A stretch of 64,000 nt of DNA. It comes from Lunularia cruciata. Taxonomy: Eukaryota > Streptophyta > Marchantiopsida > Lunulariales > Lunulariaceae. This document shows positions 53,844-64,000 of this stretch, in pieces; the stretch's first letter is position 1, and the number at the start of each line of letters is the position of its first letter. The stretch is taken from positions 54,064,001 to 54,128,000 of the forward strand of contig OX419757.1 of NCBI GenBank assembly GCA_948567375.1, written 5' to 3'. The position numbers were made by a program, and so were the translations under genes. The notes beneath the pieces were generated by a model. The model worked only from the letters and a program-made list of their open reading frames with translations, was not told the origin of the DNA and made no database searches.

Positions 53844-54600
53844 CTAAATCAACACTCAAGTTGGTGGAGGTTTTCTAGATTTAAAGAATGTTTGAATTGG
53901 AAAGACAAATACTTTGAGGCACAAAGCTATGGGTTAGAGACACTACAAAGGCCAACTTACTAACATAGGACTTGCCAAGTTATAGCTAATTTCTTTTGGT
54001 AGTTGGTCAAGATCAAGCCATTTAATAATACTGTTAGTATTATTCTTATAGTACCTAGACTTGTTCCTTAGCCAATTGGTAGACCTCTACTTGTTGTCAT
54101 GTTGATTAGTGGACTCAAATCTATACTTGTGTACCTTTGAGTAGGAGAGAGCATTTGATCCTATTCCTTGGTGATCCTGGTAATATGAGAGTAGATAAAT
54201 GCTCCTTTTTTATCAAAATGCTAAATGAAGATGGAGTTAGTATGCTTGGATTTGTGAGCTACAAGATTACCATTCGGACTTCTTGTGATTGGATCACCTC
54301 TATTCTCTATTACATATTTGTGCATCATGTTTGTTTGAGGTGCCTTGATATTAATAATGTTGGTCCTCTAATATGCTCTTAGTGATGAGGCTAGAGTGAT
54401 CATCAATTATACCATCTATGTTTCTCTTTGATGATGCAAAAAGTGATGACTTACAAATCATGAGAGTATGTGTTATGATGGTAGGTTGTATGTTACACTT
54501 TCTCCTAGTATAATTGCAATTGTTTGAGGTTCTAAAGTAAAATTAGTGAGTGGTATTCAATTTTTGGGGGTTACTGTTTGGTAGTGGCACTTGGTGATTA
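53844..54600 (+). other. B3 leader, second part
   Basis: Aligns with B1 17705-18440 (TTTTGAGGCA-type segment, GCTATGGG, ACAAAGGCC, TTGGTGATCCTGGTA). No coding frame. Confidence 0.6.
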
Positions 54601-56460
54601 CAATTGCGGTGTTTAGGATGTGTTATCATGATAAAGTTCTCCAAGGATCCTACAAGAGATTTTGCTATAGTACATAGTGGGTTCACATGGAGTGGCATAT
54701 GGTATCAATCAGTATCTCAAGTCCTAATGAAGAAAGAGATTGATTATAGTTCTGAGTTTGGCATAAGACCTTATCCAACTCACAGTTCACATTGTTGTTG
54801 TAAGACATAGACAAGGTTTATATGCCTCCAAAGGCCCCAAGTGCTATTTTGGTACAATGGTACTATTGAGTTGGATGATTTTATCCAAGAGTTTGGTATA
54901 TGGTAAAACCTACAACACATGCAAAAACCAACTTTTTTCAACCCTTATTGGCATGGAAGGAATTGTTCTTGCACTTGGAGAGTCCGCCTATGGACAATAA
55001 TCATGAGTTTAAGCAAGCACATTTGGAGTAGATTGATGTACAAAGACATATTGATTTCTAAATTACATCTCTATCAAATCAGGCTCAATTTCTAGAGGTC
55101 ATCAAGCACTACACACAAGTTTTAGTTCTAGTGGTTTTGGCTTATCTGATGGCGGTGCATTGATTAGAGATGGTGAATTTACAAGTAGTTGTATTGCTAC
55201 AAGAGGTGGTAAAGTACTAGGGTGTATAATCCCATGGTAGAGTTCTTTTAATGCTTAAGGTAGAACTACAAGGGAGTGGAGACTAACAAATTTAAGAGCT
55301 TGCAATAGTTCCAATGGAAGGTTAGAGAGAGCCTATGCAAGGTATAAACGTGCATGAGGCATCTCATCAATTTCACTCAAGGAATTATTGAGGAGCAAAT
55401 TGTCCAATTTTGGCATTGAATACTGGATAGAGAGTTGAGACATAGAGTATGTGATGCCACCTTATTACAAGTGACATCATTGAGTTTGGCGATTGTCTTT
55501 GGTTTGGCAAAGCATATTGAGTTCAACATGGTGGAGAAGAAATTGGTGACATTTGGATTTGATAGGAAGATCTCATCTACAGCGGTTACTTTTTCTAGGA
55601 TGTAGTTGAGTACCTTAAATTGTGTTAGCTTTTGAGGGTAGAGTGGAAAATCCTACTCTTATGGAGTGAGTGGAGAGAGTAGTGCACTTACCTTCAATTT
55701 TTCTGGTCAATAACACCCAATGATTGGTTGAGTTGCTTGTTGGACTTGTGGTGGATCTTGACACAAGAGAAAGTTTACACAAGATAGTGGGCATGATACC
55801 TCTAAAGCACCTCAAATAGCTTAGAGGTAGTGTGATCATTGCCATATATTTGGTCACATTGGTGATGAATGCTTTCATCTACACAATGAGTTATAGCATG
55901 GTAGGGCTATTATGGTAGGAGGTAGTTATGGCATGGTAGGGCTATTATGGTAGGAGCCATAGGTCATGGTAAAGGTGGTGGTAGAATATCCACACTTGGT
56001 TAAGGCATAATACATGCTCATGGAAACATCCATGGCTACTCAAATTTAGCAATTGAAGCAAAGATTTTGGCTAACATAATTATAACTCAAAGGATATGAG
56101 ATTTAGATGTTGAGGTCTCTACCTCTTATGCTTGTGAAAGAGACATCCTTGACTTCATGTGGGGATTAACATAGGTAGATATATCCATTGTAATGACTAG
56201 GAGTGCAATACATGCTCTTGAGCCTAAAGGAGCATTAGTGGAGTTGGACCCATAAAGAGGAAAGATTGTTAGACAAGTAAGGCTTCCATAGTCCTTCATA
56301 CATTTTAAGGTACTATAGACTTCATCTATGGCTCCTAAACATCCTAGTGCAAGTGTGGTAGGTGGAGATGAAGAGCATGATAGACCCAATGTTAGTCAAC
56401 TACTTTCTTCTACCAAAGCTTTGTCTAGCACAATGTTAGGAGCGGCTCAATGAATTATGC
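54600..56460 (+). pseudogene. Gag of B3 (heavily decayed)
   Basis: Matches B1 Gag by position and sequence with many stops: SGFTWSGIWYQSVSQVLMKK near 54680, the WTCGG knuckle near 55740 (GTTGGACTTGTGGTGGATC), a second knuckle (TGTGATCATTGCC) near 55830, and a short duplication of GCATGGTAGGGCTATTATGG at 55897 and 55931. Cannot encode a protein. Confidence 0.7.
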
Positions 56461-56769
56461 ACTCACCTTTATTCTCAACCAAAGATATGTTTACATTGGG
56501 AGTTGATCTAGCTCCAATGTTTTGGTTGGCTATTATCTTTTGTGAAAGTAAGGATATTGTGGTTCTTGCTTCTAGTGCAAAGGTAGTTGAGTGGTGGAGC
56601 TAGCTTGGTTGAGGATCATGGGATCCATTTGGCTACTAGAAGCTTGTAGTAGGCAATAATAACAAGATTGGAGGAGCTACTTGCTAGACTTGCATTTGAG
56701 CAAGTTAGGTTTATACTTGAGGTTGTACTATTGGATAACCAAAGTGATATTTTCAATTTGGTTGGACTT

Positions 56770-57520
56770 TCAGGGAAGGTCTATACACCAGAGATGGTCT
56801 TATTAGACTTTGGTGCTCAACCCTTATGTTAGGAAATACTTAGTCTTGGGCTACAAAAGACCAATTTTGAAAGGTATCCATTTTAGATCCAAATATCTCA
56901 AAGGGGTGGTTCCACACAATATATCACACTAAGAGAGCTCATTGTTTAAATTCAGCTTGGTTATCCAATTGATAGTTTTATGATGAGAGCCTATACCATT
57001 GCAATAATAGTAGAGTTGTATGATGTATTAGTTGGTGGAACAATGTTATGAAATGTATTGGAACAATGTATAGAAACCATATGGCTTTCAATATTGATTA
57101 TTGGGAGGAGATAATTTCCTATGAGAGAAGTTGGTAGTTGAGTGAGGGATGAGTATGTCATCTACCCATATACTTTAGTAGTGGCAATCTTGGCTCACTA
57201 TAGTCAAGGACCATGGCATCAATCTCAATATTTAATTGGTTTGTTACTTGGCTCTATGAGTTATTGGAATGGAATGCCTATGTAGAGGATACTTTGGTAC
57301 TTGAGGAGATCATTCAATTTGGAGTATGAGTGGAGTTGTTCCATTGACCTTGGATGTTCCATTGTAGAGTTTTGATGAGGAGTTGGTAGCCATCATATAG
57401 ACAAGTTGGTAAAATAGGCTTTAAGTGGAGCCTTTATACCACTAATAGCCCAATTAGATGATGATCCTCCAAAGTAAGGTACCTTGTCACCTTTGGAGAC
57501 CTCACCTATTGCTTGGTGGT
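56770..57520 (+). pseudogene. Protease and spacer of B3
   Basis: The LLDFGAQPL remnant (D-F-G) near 56800 marks the protease. Later text aligns with B1 20900-21420. Many stops. Confidence 0.6.
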
Positions 57521-57846
57521 ATCCAATGTAGGGAATATACTTATTGGATTTGTTTGATGAGATCAACACTAGACTAAATGTGGTATTGCAAGCAAGGATA
57601 CATTTTCAAAAGTACTTGTATGTGGAGAGAGATGAGATTGCTTGATGAGCCTCTCTATATCATTGGGTCACTTGGCATATTGCTATCCAAAGTTGTTACT
57701 AATATCAATAGTTAAAGGTTACCTAAAGACCTTACCATCAAACATTTCCCTGATAGGAGTGTATGATTTGGAGAGATATTGTAATATTCATTCTGATGAT
57801 ACTAGATGGCCATGTTAGTGACATATCCATGTTGGCCAAGGATTGT
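57521..57846 (+). pseudogene. Methyltransferase of B3, N-terminal half
   Basis: Motif I is degraded to LLDLFDEINTRL near 57540, followed by YLYVERDE near 57613. The motif IV region reads GATGGCCATGTTAGTGACA (57804), so the catalytic Pro-Cys is destroyed or out of frame. Cut at 57846 by D2. Confidence 0.65.
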
Positions 57847-58201
57847 TGTGGTACCCATTTTATTTTATTTTTCTATTTTGTTAAAGTTTTGAAGAAAAAG
57901 TGTATTAAGAAAGCCATATTACAAAGTAAAGAATGGACTTGTGTGTCTTTGAGTAAACCCAAAGAAGTCAACCTTGGGAAAAGTACTCGGATGGGGTTAC
58001 AAAGAGACAAATCTGAAGAAGGGCATCTTTGGACCAGGAAGCAAAGGCCAATACAAAGATTGTTTAACAACCTCTTTACGTTTCAGGCCAGGAAAGACAG
58101 TACATTTCAAGAAATGGTGGAGGCAAGAGAAGAATACCTTGACAGTGACAAGATACCAACACGTAGAAGAAGGGTGGGTCAAATTTGAAATTGATTGAAG
58201 A

Positions 58202-60674
58202 ATGATTGCACTTTGGGGTACTATAAAATTGCAATTGTATAGGGAGGAATTGAATATGTCAAATAGATATCTTGTTTCTCTGAGTAGTCATCCTGCAGTA
58301 ATGCGTGTCAAGAAGCCAATTGAGAGTGAAATCTTCCAAATTCCAAAAGGAGTTAGAGTGTCACGTCTAGGAGAGAGGATAGTTTTTTAGTGCCAAAGAA
58401 CAAGAGAGCACATCATGGCAAAGAAGACTAAGAAAGCACTTGTAGTGAGGAGTTTTGCAATTTGGAGGTTAGATGTCATAATTAGGATCGAGGTCTTGAA
58501 TAGACTTTGGATTACATTCCTAACATGGAACTGGAATTTCAGTTTCCCAGGCATCATGGCAGAGATAGCTGCCACTAATTGTGAGGAAAGCCCCAAAGTT
58601 GAGGGGAAGAGTGGAAATCCAACTTGATGGACTAAGTCGGATTGGAGGTTAGTATTGGGTAAGGAAGCAGGAGAGGCAACGAGGATCACCTTCTATCAGA
58701 AGTGTGATGCTATAGAGGAGATCGTTGGAATTAGAAACTTGTTCTTTGCCCCGTGTACTAACAATGGCTACAAAGTAGAGACCTATCAGGACCCAATCAA
58801 GTGGAGCATTGAAGGAGCAATAATGGCTATGTTCAAACCCAAAATAATGACATATGTGAACATGCAGTCTTCTTCCACCAAATGTTTGAAGGAGTGAAGG
58901 TGAACTGGGCAAATTGCTTCCACCAACAAATGAGGCAGATGATCATCAATTGGAGAACCAATTTGCCTCCACATTACTTCACACCATTTGCAGCACATTG
59001 CTACTTTGGATTAAATTTGCTGATAGTGGAGGAGAGGCATCACATGGTGTTGCATTTCCATCATGATCTACAACAAGAAGCAGATGAAGAGGAGCAACAA
59101 TACATGTAACAATTGCAAGCCAACAATGATCACATCATTAGAACCGGATAGAAGGGAGATGGTGGAAGGAAGAACTCCAAAGACAAAGAAGCAGACTAAA
59201 CCCAAAGGGGTAGCATTGCCCCAACCACAATGAAAGACCCAAAGTCTCAATCCACAAGGTAAGAAGGTGGTGAAGGAGAAGACTTTGGAGATAAAGTCTA
59301 AAGGAGAGATAGAGTCCAGAGGAAGAGACTCAAAAGAAGCAGAGCTCACACTACAAAGTGAGGGATCCGGAAGTGAGAGTGATGGTGAAGAGGAAGTTCA
59401 AGAATCGACTGAAGTGGAAGAAGATGAGGCACTTCATGGGGTGATTGATTGTATGGAGGGAAAAGATAACCCTTGCTTAGAATTGGCCATGGAGGAGATG
59501 GATGTAGAGCCAAAGAAGGAAGACCAAAAGGGAGGCAAAGCCAAGAAGTCAATAATAGTTGAACTTGTAGGTCTGAGCTCAGTTTGTAAGGAAGAAGAAA
59601 GCTCAAAAGCAATATTGCTGAAAGTACAAAGATCAAGGCTTTGGGGGGAAAGCTCCGGTGGAAGAAACAAAGTAAGAAGACAAAGCCAAAGATGAAGAAG
59701 GCTTTGAGGGAGTCAAATACTTAATGCAAATTGTGATTCCATTGTTGGAGCTATTGAATACACAAAAAAGGTAATCCCGTAAGATTGTATGAAGGTGAAG
59801 AATGAGTTGCAAGTGGTGAAGTAAATGCTAGACAAAGTGAAGGGATTGAAGGAGAGTGTAACCCAACAAGAAGAAGAAGTTGAGGAATTTTGAGTAGATC
59901 CAGTCTTGAAGAAGAAGACTTTAGAGAACTTGCAAGAGAGTTTCAAGAAGCAAGGAAGAGAGATGCACAGTCAAGCCATAGAGCTGAAGGAGGAGACGGC
60001 GTTGCTGGCAAAGATAAAAGAGGAGGCTTGTGAAGTTTGCATCAAAAGAATTCATGTGAAAGCGATGACAACTATGATGGAATAGGAGTTAGAGAGCTTG
60101 AAGAAAAGTGCAGCATGAAAAGATCAAGCATGGCAGAGGGAGTTGGCAACCTGACACCAAGAGGAGGAAAGATTGCAAGGCTTGGTAAGAAGTGTTGAGA
60201 TGCAGAGTTCTCAGTATGCCAAAGAGTAGAAGATGCTTGCTGCTGAGTACAGAGATGAGATAAGGATGTACCAAGAAGAGTTGAAGGTAGAATCATCTCG
60301 AGGGTATGCATCAGAGTCAATAGGAAGTTGTTGAAAGATTGTGAGCAATGTTGAGCATGGAATCTGAAGGAAGGTTGGAGGAAGCAAGACTGCATGAATT
60401 TAAATTGCTTGAGCAAGAAACTCAAAAGAAGAGAGCAAAAGATGTAGATATGAACACTCTTCTGATTTGTTTGAGGGAAAGAGTAGATAGGAAGATAATT
60501 GAGGTAGGAGACAATGTAAGTCTCAGATTAGATTTAGTGGACTTAGGGTTAAAAAGACTTTGGAATAGTGTGAAGGAGAAGAAGAAGTCTAAAGTTGCAG
60601 AGGTAGGGGTACAAGTGTCCTTGGAGTTGCACTTTAAGATATTAGAGAAGAGTGAATTGGGAGATAAAGAGTAA
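58202..60674 (+). pseudogene. Unrecognised acidic coiled-coil protein region in D2
   Basis: Broken plus-strand frames. 58655-59109 contains CDAIEEIVGIRNLFFAP, IKWSIEGAIMAMFKPKIMTY and MIINWRTNLPPHYFTPFAAH, a globular-looking segment. 59267-59695 is strongly acidic (ESDGEEEVQESTEVEEDEA). 59700-60480 gives long charged heptad-rich stretches (QSFKK, ELKEETALLAKIKEEA) consistent with coiled coil. I do not recognise the family. It might be a Gag-like or a captured host protein; no enzyme motif is seen. Confidence 0.45.
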
Positions 60675-60822
60675 GAAGATTACCCATGACCTCAATTGTA
60701 GTTCATAGTGAAGAAGTTGTAGAAATATTGAAGGATTTGGTAGTTGAAGATAGATCCGAAGAAGAAGAAGTAATTGGAAGATCATTGGGTTTGGAAGCTA
60801 AAGAAGAAGTTGACATTAGATA

Positions 60823-61513
60823 TGTGAGCCGGTCTGTCTCTCACTCAGGATGAACCTCTGATGGCTTTTATGGTAGCCCACCATGGACTAAGAAGGCAAA
60901 GAACCCCAACTCCATCATACTCCTCCAAGGCTAACACTCCAAGACTCAAGACATTGCTCACTAGAGAACTCAATGACAGAGAGATAGTTGCAAATGAAAG
61001 GATCATGAGTATCTCCTCACCCCTTGTTTATATACTTGTGAAATAGTTACGTACCAAAGTTACTAATTACCGTAGTAACTCAAGTTACTAGACTAAAAGT
61101 CAAGTAAAGTCAAAAAGTAGAAAGGAATATTGATTCACATGGGCATATTCCCCTAAGCATGTGGTCTTATCTTGACCCAACCACTAAGTCAAGGATTCCT
61201 TCACATGGGCTATCCTTGGACTAAAGAAGAATCCAAAACAAAAAGGCTTGCGGGCCCAAGAGTTCTCAACTCTTTCCTCAAAGCCAAACACCTAGGAATA
61301 ATACCAAGTCAACACACTAAAATCCAAAATAGTGGTGCTCATCTTTTCTACTTCCTCTAAAATAAGGTCCCCTCTATCTTAGCTATGACTAACTTTAGCT
61401 AACCATGACTAATATAGAACCATCCTTTATCTCTATATAAATAATATCTCTTAAGTACTTGTAATACCAAGCTAAATATCACAATACCACACAAATGCAC
61501 AAATGGGTGTTAC
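60823..61513 (-). repeat. A-family solo LTR inside D2 (691 bp)
   Basis: Inverted copy of 8787-9476, from TGTGAGCCGG to GGGTGTTAC. AGATA occurs on both sides (60818-60822 and 61514-61518), a perfect 5-bp target duplication. D3 around 63830 shows the empty-site equivalent (ATCGGATCGGAGTAGTAACAG). Confidence 0.92.
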
Positions 61514-62312
61514 AGATAGGAGTAGTAACAGTTTTGAGATATGAAGAGGCAAATATGAAGAGTTGCATTATCACTTTGGATTTGTAAGTTTGTAGAGTTA
61601 TTGTAGAATGGTATAATTTCTAGCAACTATTGATTGCTCTTCTATTTAAAGGGGATTTTTTTAGTCTTATGTTGTTCATTATTCCAAATTTTTGAAGATA
61701 GATAAAGCGAAGTGTTGATTTTAGTACTTTTAGTTGATTCCAAGTATCAACTTTGTGTTTGTGTTTGTGAATGTTGAGAGAATTTTGAAGTGCAAGTCAA
61801 TGAGTTTTTTGGATGTTGGATTCCATAGCCTTGATCTTCATTTTGTGTGTTTGATCCTAAGTGAAGTGCAATCTGAGCAATCCCTTGACAAATTTGCAAA
61901 AAATTGTAGTGTTGGTAGTATTTTGCATTTGTGAGTGTAGCGCAATGTTGATATGAAGCAATTTTGATCATGGAAGTTGTGCCTTCAGTAGAGAGGTGGA
62001 ACACAATTCTGAGGCAAAGATGCTCTATAGTGAAGTAGCCATTTATGGAAGAATGTGGATCATCACAATCGAGATTGTTTGGAAAGCTTTGCTATGTTGT
62101 GATTAGTGAGTATTAAACTATGATAGGGTTCTGATCAATGCTTGTTATGCTCTTCTAGGTGTGGTTTCTACCCAAGAGACTAAAGAAGAAATTAAGAAGA
62201 ACCACATTTATGACATTTGACTTTGTATTTGGACATTTCTGACCATTATCTATGCGGGAACAAACTTTACTTACTTGATTACCGCAAAAGTGATATTTTT
62301 TGGGTTATCACA

Positions 62313-62695
62313 ATTAAGTTTGTAGGATCTTTGTCTTGGTATCTTTTATGATATGCTATGTATACCACAACATCTCTAAGTCCATCGTGCATCTTCTTCA
62401 ACATACTAAAGATACCTTTGATGGGTGATTCTTGCACATGGGTAATAGCAAGTACACATCAAGTCTAGTCTTGGATTGGTCCTTTAGTGTTATTGGATTG
62501 ATCTAGAGTTAGATCTTGGGCACATTATCTTTGTCTTTGGTGGAAAAACCTCTTACCTAGAGAGGTTTTATAGTGTGTCTATGATGAAATTTAGCCACCA
62601 TCACATCTTATTGTTGATGATATTTTGGATATTGAGCACTAGTCTTAAATGGTGGGAGTGGCTGATTGATCACTTATGACAATGATGAACCTTGT
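62313..62695 (+). pseudogene. Methyltransferase of B3, C-terminal half
   Basis: Continues after D2. Text matches B1 21745-22130: ACAACATCTCTAAG, the CTTTGATGGGTGATTCT block (just after the ENV motif), a CTTTGTCTTTGGTGGA block equivalent to motif VIII, and ACCTCTTACC. Stops are frequent. Interrupted at 62695 by D3. Confidence 0.72.
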
Positions 62696-64000
62696 TGTGG
62701 TACACACATTTTTCATTTTGGACAAATTTTGAAGAAAAAGTGCCTTGTTGAAACCAAATTGAAACCAGATGGAGAAGAAATGAGTGGAAATGTGTGTTTT
62801 GATCGAGCTCAAGGGAGTTTACGTCATGTAAGAGGAAGAAGGACTCGGACTGGATCAAACCCGAAGAAGCTTACTTCGTGTCAGAGGAGGGAAAAACTCG
62901 GATCAGACGCCGAAGGAAGGTTTCTTCGCATCGGAATGAAGGTTACAAGTCAAGATTCTTGCGGGGGCCATATCTCAGTGACCATAAGTCCAAATCAAGC
63001 GTGCTATATTTCGTTACAAGCATCTCGTCTAGAGCTTTCCGTTGTCACCAAAATCGTAAAGTTTGGAGGTTTGTAGAAGAAGTTACAAGCATTTGAAGTT
63101 TTGAGAGTAGATGTACTTCGGGTTGAGGGTCTTCGGGTCAATGTGACTTTGGACTTCGTACTTCGTACATCGGACTTCGTACTTCGTACTTCGGTTTTTG
63201 GGTTTACATGACTTCGGGTCTAAAGACTTCACCTCAAGACTAAGATGACCGACTGAATCCGAGGAAGTCGGACCTCGGAGTGCAGTGAAGGTGACTTGAG
63301 GGATCTTGCAAGAAGCATCAGAGGAAGTTAAAGTAGGGAAAGAAGATAGTTAGGATACCCATGACTTCAATTTCAATTCTAATTGAAGATGGAACATGAA
63401 TTGAAGAAGAAGTAACAGTAGTGAATAAACCCAAAGTGCAGGATAAGACAGTAAGTATCTTCGGGTCAATTACATGAATGATTAGGGGAAACTGGGTTAC
63501 AAATTGAAGGTGTAGATAGTGTATTCATGCTTTCAATTATAATTCTTGACGATGACACAATAGAATAAGTAAAGGAATTGATAGTAGTTAGACCGGAAGT
63601 AAGAGAGATAGGAGTGCAAGTGTCTTCGGATTTGACATTTGACACCTTAGAGAAGAGTGGGTCGAGAGATAAAGATTTAGAAGGCTTAACTATGATAGGA
63701 ATTGCAGATCAAGAAGGAGAAGTGTTAAAATTAGTGGAGGAATTGGGAGTTGTGAAACCCGAGGACAAAATATTAAGAAGTAAAGTTACTTTGGGTTTGG
63801 GTTTGAATAGAGAAGAAGAAGTAGACATCGGATCGGAGTAGTAACAGATTTGAGATTTGAAGAGGCAGATATGAAGAGGTGCATTATCATTTCAGATCTG
63901 CAAGTTAGGAAAGTTGTTGTAGAACGGTATAGTTGTTATAACTGTCGATTTGTTCACTATTAAGAGTGACATTCGCAAAGAATTGTTGTTCAGTGCGCAT
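62696..64000 (+). mobile_element. Family-D unit D3, runs off the window
   Basis: Begins TGTGGTACACAC inside B3 and matches the sense strand of D1 along its whole visible length, including the CGGGGGCCATATCTCAG block and the 63578-63841 open block (VREIGVQVSSDLTFDTLEKS, acidic). Expected to end about 0.75 kb past the window. Confidence 0.78.

Larger units (their letters stand above)
57847..62312 (+). mobile_element. Family-D unit D2, long form
   Basis: Bounded TGTGGTACCC and GGGTTATCACA, the same ends as D1 and D3. Flanks ATTGT and ATTAA are a possible decayed target duplication, and B2 confirms continuity of the B sequence around it. Subtracting the A-family LTR (60823-61513 plus its duplication) leaves about 3.77 kb. 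Its 3' part (about 60480-62312) matches D1 and D3, but 57990-60470 is extra and coding-like. No paired LTRs, RT or integrase found. Confidence 0.7.
38469..62695 (+). mobile_element. Ty3/gypsy element B3, split by nested insertions
   Basis: A third, heavily decayed copy of the methyltransferase family. Its own sequence survives in pieces: LTR 38469-38711, leader 39469-39945, a scrap at 51769-51785, leader and gag to methyltransferase 53844-57846, and methyltransferase 62313-62695. Each gap is another element. Joining the pieces restores collinearity with B1 (for example TTTGGAGGAGGTTGC across 51773-53843). The right end is again interrupted at 62695 and the rest lies outside the window. Confidence 0.78.

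Noticed and set aside
58387-60425. Minus-strand open frames opposite D2
   Set aside because: They lie opposite the charged coiled-coil coding strand, where Glu/Lys-rich codons give Ser/Leu/Phe-rich shadow frames.

Overview
This window is plant nuclear DNA made almost entirely of old, broken retrotransposons stacked inside one another. The evidence for a plant host is an intron-containing plant-type PLAT/LH2 gene, chromodomain-bearing Ty3/gypsy elements, a hAT remnant and AT-rich non-coding DNA. I cannot name the species; dense nesting of decayed LTR elements suggests a large-genome streptophyte (fern, lycophyte, bryophyte, gymnosperm or charophyte grade).

The most unusual content is family B, a Ty3/gypsy element. 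Its Gag-Pol carries a cytosine-5 DNA methyltransferase domain (motifs I, IV, VI, VIII, IX, X in canonical order, DNMT3-like) between protease and reverse transcriptase, and a PHD zinc finger at the C-terminus of the integrase. Three copies are visible: B2 (minus, 1-4920, cut by the window edge), B1 (plus, 16726 to about 26652, best preserved) and B3 (plus, 38469-62695, split by later insertions). The methyltransferase is seen in all three; the PHD finger only in B1, because B2 and B3 do not reach that point here.

Layout. 1-4920: B2. 4921-9476: 5'-truncated Ty3/gypsy element A with one LTR. 9477-13140: about 3 kb of polypyrimidine DNA with a 90-bp tandem repeat, ending in a diverged minus-strand B-type LTR. 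13981-16725 and 26640-27000: one LINE-like element split by B1. 27250-28980: the only convincing host gene, a secreted PLAT-domain protein on the minus strand, with a strong hairpin downstream. 28980-35390: intergenic DNA with short tandem duplications and no recognisable gene. 35390-37430: hAT transposase pseudogene (minus) interrupted by a solo LTR (family G). 37715-38240: fragment of an A-type element (minus).

38469-62695 is B3 with a readable insertion history. A family-G solo LTR lies in its LTR (target duplication TATCT). A chromovirus (C1, 39946-51768) lies in its leader. A second copy of the same chromovirus (C2, 41928-48187, duplication GTAGT) lies inside C1's RNase H region. An A-family solo LTR (45111-45781) lies inside C2. 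A 2-kb family-D unit (51786-53838, duplication GTTGC) is in the leader. A longer D unit (57847-62312), itself holding an A-family solo LTR (60823-61513, duplication AGATA), splits the methyltransferase domain. A third D unit begins at 62696 and runs off the window.

No retroelement reading frame is intact. Many in-frame stops in B1 are TAG or TGA where CAG or CGA would be expected, as if formed by deamination of methylated cytosines. The window has no operons, CRISPR arrays, rRNA or tRNA genes that I can see.
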